Shown: positions 1 to 9,149, counted from the stretch's first letter. The stretch is DNA of 55,159 nt from an uncultured Bacteroides sp. (GCA_944320295.1 CALUGY010000020.1:1-55159), one strand, 5' to 3'. The notes: generated from the sequence alone by a model not told the origin. Numbers and translations are program-made.

Positions 1-2
1 TC

Positions 3-2993
3 GATGACAGCATCGCCCCCATGGAGTTTCCCTACAAGGCGAAGTACGGACGCGGCATCGCCGTGCTGTTCACGTTTGTAAAGGAGGGCGAAATGCACTC
101 CCGCCGCATACAGCTCAGCCGGAAGCAACCCGACCGTACGCTCCACATGAAGTGGGAAGTGTTCCGCGACCGCTTGCGTCCGGGCCAGGAGGAAGAGTGG
201 AGGCTCTCCGTCACCACCCCGCAAGGGCAGCCCGCCCCGGCCGAAGTACTCGCCCTGATGTACGACGCTTCGTTGGACCAACTGTACCGACGCGTCCAGT
301 CGTTCGGCGTGACCTATGGTTACTACATACCTTATTATGACTGGAGGCAGACTTGGATGCGTGGCCAGTCGTCTTCCTTCTACTTCCCGATGAAGTGGTG
401 GCGCGTGCCGGAGTGGTACTATGACCACTTCTACGGCGTTGTGGACTTGATATCAATTGTAGAGAACGCGGTTGTCGTGCGAGGTTACTCCGCTTCCGCC
501 CGCAGCATGAAGACGGCGGGCGTGGCGGCTCCTGAAGCCTTGCAGTTGGAAGAGTCGGTGGTCGTGTCCGACGCGGTGGCGTACAAGTCCGTTGCCGATG
601 AGGCCAACGAGGGCAGCGGCAACGCGATGGAGAGCGAGAGCCAGCATGCAGTTCCCGACCCCCAAGCCCTCCGCACCAACTTCGCCGAGACGGCCTTCTT
701 CTACCCGCAACTGCGCACCGACGAGCACGGAGAGGTTTCCTTCTCCTTTACCATGCCGCAGAGCCTGACCACATGGAACTTCCAAGCTTTCTCGCACACC
801 AAAGACATGCTGACGGGCAGCCTGCAAGCGTCCGTCGTCACGGCCAAGGAGTTCATGCTCACACCCAATCTGCCGCGCTTTGTTCGTACGGGCGACAAGG
901 TGCGCATAGCCGCCACCATCGCCAACCTGACGGACAAGAAGGTGAAAGGCCATGCCGTGCTTACGCTGTTCGACCCCGTGACGGAGCGTACGATAGCCAC
1001 CCGGAAAGAGCGTTTCTCCGTGGAAGCCAAACGTTCCGGGGCTGTGGAGTTCGCCTTCGATGCCCCTGAAGACCGCGACTTGCTGGGCGTGCGCATCGTG
1101 GCGGACGGCGGTGCGTTCAGCGACGGGGAGCAACACCTGTTGCCTGTGCTCAGCGACAAGATGCACGTGGTGGAAACGTTGCCCATGCCTATACGCGGCG
1201 GACAGACACGTGTCTTCACCCTCGACAGCCTGTTCAACCGCAACAGCCCCACGGCCACGAACCGCAAGCTGACTATCGAGTATACGGGCAATCCGGCGTG
1301 GTATGCCGTGCAGGCCCTGCCCGCCTTGAGCAGCCCCGACGGCGACAACGTGGTGTCGTGGGCTGCCGCATGGTATGCCAATTCACTAGCAGGCTATATC
1401 GCTTCCGCTAACCCGCGCATTAAAGCCGTGTTCGATGCCTGGCGGGCGCAGGGCGGAACGAAGGAAACCTTCCTCAGCAACCTGCAGAAGAACCAGGACG
1501 TGAAGGACATCCTCTTGTCCGAATCGCCTTGGCTGCTGGAGGCCGAGGACGAGGCCGCGCAGATGCAACGCATCGCTACGCTGTTCGATGTGAATGCCCT
1601 GAACGGCCGCACTTTCTCCGCCGTGGCCAAGCTGAAGGAACTGCAGAACAGCGATGGCTCCTGGAGCTGGTATAAGGGCATGTCCGGAAGCCGCTACATG
1701 ACGGACTTTGTGCTGACGCTGCTCGTCCGCCAGTCGTTGCTCACCGGTGGGCAGCCGGAGTCCGATGTGGCCGGGATGCGCGACAAGGCTTTCGACTATC
1801 TGCACGTACAGGCTTTGAAAGAATACAAAGACTTGCTCCGCATGGAGAAGAGGTATGGCCGGGAGTCGGTCAAAACGCTCTCCGGCGCGGCCCTTGACTA
1901 CCTCTACCTGCTGGCCATTGCCGACGAAGAAGTCCCCGAAGCCAATCGCGACGCTTATAAATACTTCATGGAGCGCGTGCCCAACGAACTCTCCATGGGC
2001 AGCATGTCGCGCATGGCCAAGGCCGCCGTGGTGCTGCTGAAGGCCGGCAACGCGCAACAGGCTACCCCGCTGACCGCTTCGCTGAAAGAACACCTTGTGC
2101 AGGAGGACGAGCTGGGGGCACACTTCGCCTTCTTCGACACGCCCTACCGTTGGGGCATGATGCCTGTGCCGGTGCACGTCGCAGTCATGGAAGCCCTGCG
2201 CATGGAGGGCGGAAACGATGCCTTGCTCGAAGAGATGAAACTCTGGTTGCTCAAGCAGAAGCAGACCACCACGTGGGACAGCCCCGTAGCGGCTGCCGAT
2301 GCTGTCTACGCTCTGCTCTGCACGGGCGGCGACTGGCTGTCGAGCCGTGGTGACGTGCGCATTGCGCTGGGCGAGGAGACAATAAAAACGTTGGCTCCCG
2401 GTGCGGATGCCGTACCCGGCCTGTCGTACGTCAAGCGCACGTTCGACGAAGGAAGTCCGGCTCTCCAGGCTACTGAAATTACGGTGGAGAAACGCGACGA
2501 CGGGATTGCCTGGGGGGCTGCCTACGCGCAGTTCCTCTCGCCCATGTCCGACCTGAAGCAACACGGCGGCGGGCTGTCGGTGGAGAAGAAGCTTTACGTG
2601 GAGCGTGTGGCTGCCGACGGGAGCAAGTCGCTGCAACAGTTCGTGCCCGGTGTAAGCCTCCGGGTGGGGGACAAGGTGACGACGCGCATTACCATCAGCC
2701 TGGACCGCGCCATGGATTTCGTGCAACTGAAAGACCGCCGCGCCGCTTGCCTGGAACCCACGGGGCAACTTTCCGGCTACCGTTGGTCGGGTGGCTTCGG
2801 TTATTATGTGGAGGTGGAGGACGCGGCCACTAACTACTTTTTCGACAGCCTGGGCAAGGGTGTATATGTGCTGGAGCACATCTACCGGGTGGACCGTGGC
2901 GGCACCTACGAGGCCGGAGTGGCCACCATGCAATGCGCCTACGCGCCGGAGTATGCCTCTCATTCCACCGGTGGCAAGCTCGTGGTGGAATGA
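3..2993 (+). CDS. alpha-2-macroglobulin family protein, C-terminal part (5' end outside window)
   Basis: The reading frame is open to the left edge, so the first in-frame ATG (position 21) is internal and the true start lies outside the window. About 995 residues are visible. The stretch TNFAETAFFYPQL followed by a beta-sandwich with FTMPQSLTTWNFQAF is the conserved macroglobulin core of bacterial alpha-2-macroglobulins; the C-terminal half is an alpha-toroid-like helical domain (KLKELQNSDGSWSWYKG) followed by a receptor-binding-like beta domain. No CxEQ thioester motif is present where it would be expected, near residues 430-450, so covalent trapping of proteases is unlikely. Bacterial members are periplasmic or outer-membrane-anchored; the signal peptide is not visible here. 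The family call is confident, the physiological role is not. Confidence 0.88.
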   Translation, partial: DDSIAPMEFPYKAKYGRGIAVLFTFVKEGEMHSRRIQLSRKQPDRTLHMKWEVFRDRLRPGQEEEWRLSVTTPQGQPAPAEVLALMYDASLDQLYRRVQSFGVTYGYYIPYYDWRQTWMRGQSSSFYFPMKWWRVPEWYYDHFYGVVDLISIVENAVVVRGYSASARSMKTAGVAAPEALQLEESVVVSDAVAYKSVADEANEGSGNAMESESQHAVPDPQALRTNFAETAFFYPQLRTDEHGEVSFSFTMPQSLTTWNFQAFSHTKDMLTGSLQASVVTAKEFMLTPNLPRFVRTGDKVRIAATIANLTDKKVKGHAVLTLFDPVTERTIATRKERFSVEAKRSGAVEFAFDAPEDRDLLGVRIVADGGAFSDGEQHLLPVLSDKMHVVETLPMPIRGGQTRVFTLDSLFNRNSPTATNRKLTIEYTGNPAWYAVQALPALSSPDGDNVVSWAAAWYANSLAGYIASANPRIKAVFDAWRAQGGTKETFLSNLQKNQDVKDILLSESPWLLEAEDEAAQMQRIATLFDVNALNGRTFSAVAKLKELQNSDGSWSWYKGMSGSRYMTDFVLTLLVRQSLLTGGQPESDVAGMRDKAFDYLHVQALKEYKDLLRMEKRYGRESVKTLSGAALDYLYLLAIADEEVPEANRDAYKYFMERVPNELSMGSMSRMAKAAVVLLKAGNAQQATPLTASLKEHLVQEDELGAHFAFFDTPYRWGMMPVPVHVAVMEALRMEGGNDALLEEMKLWLLKQKQTTTWDSPVAAADAVYALLCTGGDWLSSRGDVRIALGEETIKTLAPGADAVPGLSYVKRTFDEGSPALQATEITVEKRDDGIAWGAAYAQFLSPMSDLKQHGGGLSVEKKLYVERVAADGSKSLQQFVPGVSLRVGDKVTTRITISLDRAMDFVQLKDRRAACLEPTGQLSGYRWSGGFGYYVEVEDAATNYFFDSLGKGVYVLEHIYRVDRGGTYEAGVATMQCAYAPEYASHSTGGKLVVE

Positions 2994-3058
2994 CGTGCGC
3001 ATTCATTGGAAACGGATGAGCTATAATGCTTGTTTATAGCATGTTGAATATGCCTGTG

Positions 3059-3146
3059 GACGGAACATGTCGGGAGCGTGCTCGCAACGTGTTCCGTCCA
3101 CGCTCGCAACATGTTCGGAGCGCGCTCGCAACACGTTGCGGATAAA
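3059..3146. repeat. 22-bp palindromic array A (four units)
   Basis: Four units in exact 22-bp register; the CAAC/GAAC half-sites start at 3063, 3085, 3107 and 3129. Each unit is an imperfect 18-bp dyad of the form CTCSSAACRYGTTSSGAG, with the flank TAAACGCCCGATATGT to the right (3143-3158). The array lies between two plus-strand genes in a 355-base gap that otherwise holds only the promoter at 3281. Six relatives with the same layout occur in the window. Confidence 0.9.
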
Positions 3147-3280
3147 CGCCCGATATGTCACGTCTGATGGCGCTTGCGGATGCCGGGAAATCGTTGTCAT
3201 ACGGTCGTCTTGTGGCCTGAGGTTTATGACCCTCCACGGAAATTAACCCGTCTGGCTTCCTTTTTTACGGGAAAAAGCCC

Positions 3281-3288
3281 TACATTTG
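3281..3288 (+). promoter_or_regulatory. Bacteroidota -7 promoter element for the DUF1573 gene
   Basis: TACATTTG is a perfect match to the Bacteroidota sigma -7 consensus TAnnTTTG. It sits 61 bases before the ATG at 3349. No clear TTTG -33 box is seen; a T-rich run lies at about 3259-3266. Confidence 0.5.
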
Positions 3289-3348
3289 TACCCGTGCTCC
3301 GGGCTTGTCCCGTGCACGTACATTTATATCATATAGAGCAGATATCCG

Positions 3349-4422
3349 ATGAAAAGACCCCTCATAACTCTTGCACTACTGGCCCTCGCCGCCACGGCAG
3401 CGATGGCGCAAGCCCGCTTCACCTCGAACACCGAGCGGCACGACTTGGGCCAGGTAGAATGGAAACATCCCGCCACGGCGGAATACACCATTACCAATAC
3501 AGGTACGGAACCGCTTGTCCTGACCAATGTGGAGCCGGATTGCGCCTGTACCGTGGCCCGCTGGACGCAGACGCCCATAGCCCCCGGCGAGAAGGGCACG
3601 CTCAGCGTCACCTTCGATGCCGAGGCGCTCGGCACATTCCACAAGGCCATTGCCGTGTACACCAACGCGCAGCCCCACTTGCTGTACCTTTATCTTACGG
3701 GACAGGTCGTGCGCGAGGTGCGTGACTTCAGCCGGACACATCCCGTGCAGATGGGGCGTGTCCGCTTGGATAAGGGCGCTTTCCGCTTTGGGGATGTCAC
3801 TCCGGCGGCCAACCCTGTCATCCGGCTCTCCGTAGTCAATGAGTCCGACCAGCCATACCGTCCTGTCCTCATGCATCTGCCGTCATATCTCAGTACCGTG
3901 GCCGAGCCTCCGACGTTGCAACCCGGTGAAAGCGGCTTCCTGAGCGTCACGCTCCATACTGACAAGGTACACTTTGCCGGAGAGCAGGAGACGACGGTCT
4001 ACCTCTCGCGCTTTATGGGTGACAAGGTAGAGGGTGACAACCGCATTCCCGTAAGCCTGTGTCTCCTGCCCGACTTCTCCGGCATGACCGCCACGCAGTT
4101 GCAGAATGCTCCCGACGCGCAGCTGTCCGCTACCGCCGTGGATGTCTCCGCCCTCCTCGCCAAAAAGAAGAAAGCCGTGCAAGACGTGCTGCTGACCAAC
4201 ACCGGGCGCACGGAGTTGACGGTTCTCCGCATACAGTCGCTGCATCCCGCTATTGCCGTGGACTTGAAGTCAAGCAAGGTGCAGGCCGGACAGTCCGCAC
4301 GTCTGCGTCTCACCGTGTCGCGCAAGCATCTGCACCGTCAAGGCGGCAAGATGCAGGTCATTGTGCTGACCGATTCCCCGCAGCATCCTAAACTTGTAAT
4401 AGATGTGAAGGCCGAACCTTGA
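3349..4422 (+). CDS. DUF1573 domain-containing secreted protein
   Basis: This 357-residue protein has a clear signal peptide (MKRPLITLALLALAATAAMAQ). An Ig-like DUF1573 domain follows, with the hallmark pattern of a hydrophobic strand ending in TNTGTEPLVLTNVEPDCACT and then GTLSVTFDAEALGTF. The DCACT cysteines lie at about residues 64-66. A second Ig-like repeat occupies roughly residues 150-230 and a third about 260-355, as in the long members of this family. DUF1573 proteins are abundant in Bacteroidota and are related to ASPM/SPD-2/Hydin (ASH)-type beta sandwiches; their function is unknown. The gene is preceded by its own -7 element and ends 31 bases before meaB, so it could be cotranscribed with it. 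Confidence 0.87.
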   Translation: MKRPLITLALLALAATAAMAQARFTSNTERHDLGQVEWKHPATAEYTITNTGTEPLVLTNVEPDCACTVARWTQTPIAPGEKGTLSVTFDAEALGTFHKAIAVYTNAQPHLLYLYLTGQVVREVRDFSRTHPVQMGRVRLDKGAFRFGDVTPAANPVIRLSVVNESDQPYRPVLMHLPSYLSTVAEPPTLQPGESGFLSVTLHTDKVHFAGEQETTVYLSRFMGDKVEGDNRIPVSLCLLPDFSGMTATQLQNAPDAQLSATAVDVSALLAKKKKAVQDVLLTNTGRTELTVLRIQSLHPAIAVDLKSSKVQAGQSARLRLTVSRKHLHRQGGKMQVIVLTDSPQHPKLVIDVKAEP

Positions 4423-4453
4423 CCTCACAGCCTTAACCTTATAACACACGCTT

Positions 4454-5554
4454 ATGGAACATCCTGAGAATAATGAAGCCTACAAGGGCCTGGTGGTTAA
4501 TGCTGGCATTGAGCAGCCCTCGTCAGTCAATCCCTACTTCAAGCGGAAACCCAAGAAACGCCAACTCACGGTCGGCGAGTACGTGGACGGAATCGTGAAG
4601 GGCGATGTCACCGTCTTGAGCCAGGCAGTCACTTTGGTGGAGAGCGTCAAGCCCGAACATCAGGCCGTGGCGCAAGAGGTCATAGAGAAGTGCCTCCCTT
4701 ATTCGGGAGCCTCTATACGTGTAGGCATCAGCGGAGTGCCCGGCGCAGGCAAGAGCACCAGGATCGACGCGTTCGGCCTGCATGTCCTGAACCAATACGG
4801 GGGGAAACTCGCGGTACTTGCCATCGACCCCAGTAGTGAGCGCAGCAAGGGCAGCATCTTGGGCGACAAGACCCGCATGGAAAAGCTGGCCGTACACCCC
4901 AAGTCGTTCATACGTCCCAGCCCCTCGGCCGGTTCGCTTGGCGGAGTGGCCCGCAAGACAAGGGAAACCATCGTGCTTTGCGAAGCCGCCGGATTCGACA
5001 AGATATTCGTGGAAACCGTGGGCGTGGGACAGAGCGAGACGGCGGTGCACAGCATGGTAGACTTCTTCCTCCTCATCCAGCTGGCCGGTACGGGCGACGA
5101 ACTCCAGGGTATCAAGCGCGGCATCATGGAGATGGCCGACGGCATTGTCATCAACAAAGCCGACGGCGACAACCTGGAGCGTGCCAAGCTGGCCGCCACG
5201 CAGTTCCGTAATGCCCTCCACCTGTTCCCCGTGCCGGACAGCGGTTGGACGCCCCAAGTGCTGACCTATTCGGGATTTTATAACATCGGCGTCAAGGAAA
5301 TCTGGGACATGGTGTACAAGTACATCGACTTCGTCAAGGAGAACGGCTACTTCGACTACCGGCGAAACGAGCAAAGCAAGTACTGGATGTACGAAAGCAT
5401 CAACGAGCACTTGCGTGATAGCTTCTACCACAATCCCAAGATAGAGCAAATGTTGGCTGTGAAGGAGTCGCAGGTGTTGCAAGGCAGCCTTACGTCCTTC
5501 ACCGCGGCCAAGGCGTTGCTCGACACATACTTCAGCGACCTGAAGCAGCAATAA
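4454..5554 (+). CDS. meaB: methylmalonyl-CoA mutase-associated GTPase MeaB
   Basis: This 366-residue protein matches the G3E-family GTPase MeaB in length and motifs. The P-loop GVPGAGKST lies at residues 94-102, ETVGVGQSE is the switch II/DxxG-equivalent region, and the base-specificity motif NKADGDN is present. MeaB protects and gates cobalamin loading of methylmalonyl-CoA mutase, the enzyme of succinate/propionate interconversion in Bacteroidales. The mutase genes are not in the window. One oddity is STRIDAFG, where most relatives have STFIDAFG. The stop is followed after 13 bases by the ATPase gene, which has its own strong ribosome binding site, so the two may share a transcript without sharing a function. 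Confidence 0.95.
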   Translation: MEHPENNEAYKGLVVNAGIEQPSSVNPYFKRKPKKRQLTVGEYVDGIVKGDVTVLSQAVTLVESVKPEHQAVAQEVIEKCLPYSGASIRVGISGVPGAGKSTRIDAFGLHVLNQYGGKLAVLAIDPSSERSKGSILGDKTRMEKLAVHPKSFIRPSPSAGSLGGVARKTRETIVLCEAAGFDKIFVETVGVGQSETAVHSMVDFFLLIQLAGTGDELQGIKRGIMEMADGIVINKADGDNLERAKLAATQFRNALHLFPVPDSGWTPQVLTYSGFYNIGVKEIWDMVYKYIDFVKENGYFDYRRNEQSKYWMYESINEHLRDSFYHNPKIEQMLAVKESQVLQGSLTSFTAAKALLDTYFSDLKQQ

Positions 5555-5555
5555 C

Positions 5556-5562
5556 AAGGAGG
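5556..5562 (+). promoter_or_regulatory. strong Shine-Dalgarno for the ATPase gene
   Basis: AAGGAGG lies directly after the meaB stop and five bases before the ATG at 5568. Bacteroidota genes mostly lack such a site, so a perfect one is notable and fixes the start. Confidence 0.7.
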
Positions 5563-5567
5563 CAACC

Positions 5568-6431
5568 ATGGACATACCCGCAAAATACATCAAACGCATC
5601 GAGATTCACGGCCTGTGGAACCGCTACGACATAGCTTGGGACTTGCGCCCGGATGTCAATATCCTGGCCGGCATAAACGGTGTGGGCAAGAGCACCATAC
5701 TGAACCGTTCCGTAGGATATTTGGAACAGACCATGGGCGAGGTGAAAGACCGTATGAAGGACGGCGTGCGCGTGTACTTCGACAACCCGCAGGCCACTTA
5801 CATCCCATACGATGTAATTCGCAGTTGCGACCGTCCCTTGTTGTTGGGCGATACCGCAGCTCGCATGGCCGACCCGCATGTGCAGTCGGAACTGGACTGG
5901 CACATCTACCTGTTGCAACGCCGCTATCTGGATTACCAGGTCAACGTGGGCAACAGGATGATTGAGCTTTTGAACGGGACGGAGGAGCAACGTGCCGCAG
6001 CTTCCTCGCTGTCCCTTCCCAAGACCAAGTTCCAGGATATGATAGACGAGTTGTTCGCCTATACGGGCAAGACCATAGACCGCAAGAGCAACGACATCGC
6101 CTTCTACCAAGGCGGCGAGCGGCTGCTTCCCTACAAACTGTCGTCAGGTGAGAAGCAGATGCTCATCATCCTGCTGACAGTATTGGTACGTGGCGGAACG
6201 CACAGCGTGCTGTTCATGGACGAACCGGAGTCTTCGCTCCACATAGACTGGCAACAGAAGCTCATCGCCATGATTCGCGGGCTGAATCCAGACATGCAAC
6301 TCATTCTCACCACCCACTCGCCCGCCATGATTATGGAAGGGTGGCTCGACGTGGTGACGGAGGTGGACGACATATCGAAACCTATGGCTTCCGAAGGAGG
6401 GCATGACAATGGGCAGGACGTTAAGGCATAA
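5568..6431 (+). CDS. ABC/SMC-type AAA ATPase, first gene of a PARIS-like pair
   Basis: This 287-residue ATPase has Walker A GINGVGKST at residues 35-43, an ABC signature-like LSSGEKQ at 191-197, Walker B VLFMDEPESS at 214-222 and a switch histidine in LTTHSP near 250. The spacing is that of short RecF/OLD-like (AAA_15/AAA_21) ATPases with a small lid between the two halves. It overlaps the next gene, which encodes a DUF4435 protein; this arrangement resembles AriA-AriB of the PARIS anti-phage system. At under 300 residues it lacks the larger insertions I would expect in AriA, so it may be a chromosomal relative with another role. The start is supported by AAGGAGG at 5556-5562. Confidence 0.85.
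   Translation: MDIPAKYIKRIEIHGLWNRYDIAWDLRPDVNILAGINGVGKSTILNRSVGYLEQTMGEVKDRMKDGVRVYFDNPQATYIPYDVIRSCDRPLLLGDTAARMADPHVQSELDWHIYLLQRRYLDYQVNVGNRMIELLNGTEEQRAAASSLSLPKTKFQDMIDELFAYTGKTIDRKSNDIAFYQGGERLLPYKLSSGEKQMLIILLTVLVRGGTHSVLFMDEPESSLHIDWQQKLIAMIRGLNPDMQLILTTHSPAMIMEGWLDVVTEVDDISKPMASEGGHDNGQDVKA
6394..6400 (+). promoter_or_regulatory. Shine-Dalgarno deciding the DUF4435 start
   Basis: AAGGAGG lies inside the 3' end of the ATPase gene. It is eight bases from the ATG at 6409 but only two from the ATG at 6403, so 6409 is the better start. Confidence 0.65.
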
Positions 6432-7407
6432 CCTCACGTCAGCTTACTTCGACGCGGCAAACCGTTTGTCGCCACACCGTCGCCGCCGCATCGTGGCCTA
6501 TGTGGAGAGTTACGACGATGTAGCTTTCTGGCGCACGCTGCTCTCGTGCTTCGAGGACGGCACACGCTATTTCCAGGTGATGCTACCCTCTGCCACGTCG
6601 CTGGCCAAGGGCAAGAAGATGGTGCTGATGAACGCCCTCGACACAAAGGAACTGGGCCGCAGCCTGATAGCCTGTGTAGACAGCGACTACGACTTCCTGC
6701 TGCAAGGCGCGACCGGCGTCTCCCGCAAGATAAACCGCAATCCCTACATCTTCCAGACCTACGCTTACGCCATCGAGAACTTCCAATGCTACGCCGAGAG
6801 CTTGCATGGCGTGTGCGTGCAGGCCACGCTCAACGACCGCCACGTGGTGGACTTTCCCGCTTTCATGCGCCGCTACTCGCAGACGGCCTACCCGTTGTTC
6901 CTGTGGAATGTTTGGTTCTACCGCAACCACGATACCGACACCTTCCCCATGCACGATTTCAATGCCTGCGTCCGCCTGCAAGAGGTCGACCTGAAACATC
7001 CCTACGCCTGTCTGGACAAGTTGAAGGCTGTTGTGAAGGCCAAGCTCGCCGAGCTGTGCACGCGTTTCCCGCAACACGTGGAGCAGGTGGACGCGTTGGG
7101 CAGGGAGTTGGAGCAGCTCGGCCTTACGCCCGACACGGCCTACCTGTACATGCAGGGGCACCACATCATGGACAACGTGGTGCTCCGCCTGCTCATCCCC
7201 ATATGCACCTTGTTGCGCCGCGAGCGCGAGCAGGAGATAAAGCGTCTGGCCGGGCACGACGAGCAGCGGCGTAACGAACTGGCGGGCTACGAGAACAGCC
7301 AGGCCAGCGTGCAGGTCATGCTCAAGAAGAACGGGGACTACAAGGACCTTTACCTGTACCAATGGATACGGGATGACATCGCCCGCTTTCTGGACAATAA
7401 CCGTTGA
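6409..7407 (+). CDS. DUF4435 (TOPRIM-like) protein, second gene of a PARIS-like pair
   Basis: The 332-residue protein matches DUF4435. Its N-terminal part reads IVAYVESYDDVAFW and is followed about 55 residues later by LIACVDSDYDFLL. The glutamate (E33 from this start) and the DxD pair (D91, D93) fit the metal-binding residues of a TOPRIM nuclease fold. The C-terminal half is helical and charged (RREREQEIKRLAGHDEQRR). It overlaps the upstream ATPase by 23 bases, implying translational coupling. In PARIS, the AriB nuclease is held by the ATPase AriA and released when a phage anti-restriction protein is sensed. Whether this pair is defensive or a housekeeping relative cannot be decided here. 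An alternative start at 6403 would add two residues. Confidence 0.83.
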   Translation: MGRTLRHNLTSAYFDAANRLSPHRRRRIVAYVESYDDVAFWRTLLSCFEDGTRYFQVMLPSATSLAKGKKMVLMNALDTKELGRSLIACVDSDYDFLLQGATGVSRKINRNPYIFQTYAYAIENFQCYAESLHGVCVQATLNDRHVVDFPAFMRRYSQTAYPLFLWNVWFYRNHDTDTFPMHDFNACVRLQEVDLKHPYACLDKLKAVVKAKLAELCTRFPQHVEQVDALGRELEQLGLTPDTAYLYMQGHHIMDNVVLRLLIPICTLLRREREQEIKRLAGHDEQRRNELAGYENSQASVQVMLKKNGDYKDLYLYQWIRDDIARFLDNNR

Positions 7408-7502
7408 CAGACAATGTGATATATAACCAGCGTTTCATATAAGTATATCGAAAAACATCATGACACATCCTGCCGTTTTACCCGTCCTAAATTCCACTTT
7501 TA

Positions 7503-7590
7503 CCCGCAACGTGTACGGAGCGGGAGCGCAACATGTTCGGAGTACGCTCGCAACACGTTCGGAGCGCGCTCGCAACGCGTTGCGGACAAA
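7503..7590. repeat. 22-bp palindromic array B (four units plus a degenerate fifth)
   Basis: CAAC half-sites start at 7507, 7529, 7551 and 7573, exactly 22 apart. A partial unit (ACGCGTTGCGG, 7599-7609) follows two bases out of register. The array lies in the 270-base gap between the DUF4435 gene and the kinase gene; the rest of the gap shows no gene. Confidence 0.9.
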
Positions 7591-7677
7591 GGCCGTATAC
7601 GCGTTGCGGAAAAACGTTGTGAATGAGTCGTTTGCATGATGTGCCTTATGTAAAACCGCTTTAACCGCATTCGCGTT

Positions 7678-9132
7678 ATGACATTACCATCGGGCAGCTG
7701 CCTGCAAGGCGGCAGGTATCGGATAGAAAAAGTGCTGGGCCAAGGCGGCTTCGGCATCACTTACTTGGGGCTACAGACGGGACTGAACCGCCATGTGGCC
7801 ATCAAGGAGTTTTTCATGAAAGAGTATTGCAACCGCGAGCAAGACACGTCCCGCGTGACCATCGCCACCGGCGCTGGGCGCGGCACGGTGGAACATTTTC
7901 GCCAGAAGTTCCTCAAGGAGGCGCAGACCATCGCGTTGATGGACCATCCGCACGTCATCCGTATCCACGACATCTTCGAGGAAAACGGCACGGCCTATTA
8001 CGTGATGGAGCATATAGGCGGCGGCTCGCTGCAAGACAAGGTGAAGGCCGATGGCCCGATGCCTGAGCGCGAAGCCCTGCGCTACATCCGCCAGGTGGGC
8101 GATGCCCTGCGCTATGTGCACGGACGCCATGTGATGCACCTCGACGTGAAGCCCTCCAACATCCTGCTGCGCCCGGACGGCGGCGGGGCGGTGCTCATAG
8201 ACTTCGGCATATCAAAGCACTACGACGAGCATGGCAGCCAGACCAGCAGCTCGCCCGTGGGCATAAGCCAAGGTTATGCCCCCTTGGAGCAATACCAGCA
8301 GGGCGGGGTGGAGAGTTTCCAACCCTGCACGGACATCTATTCGTTGGGCGCGACGCTCTACTTCCTGTTGACGGGCTGGCGTCCGCCGGAGGCCACGACG
8401 GTGTACGACAGCGGCCTGCCCCCGCTTCCCCCTTCCGTGTCGCCGCGCGTGGCGGCTGCCGTGGCCCGTGCCATGAGTCCCCGCCGGGCCGACCGCCCGC
8501 AAAGCGCGGAGGAATTCCTGCGGCTGCTGGACGATATTCCCGTACCATCCCCCAAACCGGAAGAGCCGTTGCAAGTGTGGGTGGAACGCGATGGGGAGGA
8601 TACGCATGTGCAAGAGAAGCCGTCTATTAAGGTACAAGAAAAACGTCCCTTGTCCAAGGAAAAGAAAATCGGGGCGGCAGCCATTGTGTTGCTGTATGTC
8701 TTCTGGTTTTGTTTCGGCATGTTTACGGAAATTTTTTACGACTATTGGGTAAATTGGTGGCATAAGAGGGATATGCTCCCAAATTTAGTACAAATTGGCA
8801 TGGTGGCGTTCATGCTGTGGGCTTGCTATGGCAAGAAGCTGCCGCCCAAACCTCTTTTCGTATCGCTTTTGATATTCACGGGGCTTTACGTGGGTATGTA
8901 CAGCCGTAACATAGAATTGATGGCCGATTATGGCGGCATGGCTTCAGCCATGGCTTATGTCTATGCCTGGGGCACATTGCTTTTGTTGCCGTCAGTATGC
9001 GTGTATGCTTGGTTCAAACTGGAGAAAGGTATCCCGGCTGCCGTTTATGCCAAGAAAGTGCGCCGTTACTTGGCACCGTTCCTGTTCCTGATAATGTTGG
9101 CGGAGGGCTTCGCCATGTTTATAGTAAGTTGA
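7678..9132 (+). CDS. membrane-anchored Hanks-type serine/threonine protein kinase
   Basis: This 484-residue protein carries an N-terminal kinase domain (about residues 10-285). The glycine loop GQGGFG is at 21-26, the ATP lysine is K43 in AIKEF, the catalytic loop HLDVKPSN is at 154-161 (HLD replaces the common HRD), and the metal-binding DFG is at 175-177. GYAPLEQ takes the place of the activation-segment APE region. After a charged linker the C-terminal third holds about five hydrophobic segments (roughly 333-352, 369-385, 392-410, 422-447 and 466-484), so the kinase is tethered to the inner membrane with the catalytic domain in the cytoplasm. It ends 17 bases before an MscS channel gene and is probably cotranscribed with it. 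The substrate is unknown. Confidence 0.92.
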   Translation: MTLPSGSCLQGGRYRIEKVLGQGGFGITYLGLQTGLNRHVAIKEFFMKEYCNREQDTSRVTIATGAGRGTVEHFRQKFLKEAQTIALMDHPHVIRIHDIFEENGTAYYVMEHIGGGSLQDKVKADGPMPEREALRYIRQVGDALRYVHGRHVMHLDVKPSNILLRPDGGGAVLIDFGISKHYDEHGSQTSSSPVGISQGYAPLEQYQQGGVESFQPCTDIYSLGATLYFLLTGWRPPEATTVYDSGLPPLPPSVSPRVAAAVARAMSPRRADRPQSAEEFLRLLDDIPVPSPKPEEPLQVWVERDGEDTHVQEKPSIKVQEKRPLSKEKKIGAAAIVLLYVFWFCFGMFTEIFYDYWVNWWHKRDMLPNLVQIGMVAFMLWACYGKKLPPKPLFVSLLIFTGLYVGMYSRNIELMADYGGMASAMAYVYAWGTLLLLPSVCVYAWFKLEKGIPAAVYAKKVRRYLAPFLFLIMLAEGFAMFIVS

Positions 9133-9149
9133 AAATACCTGACAGACTT

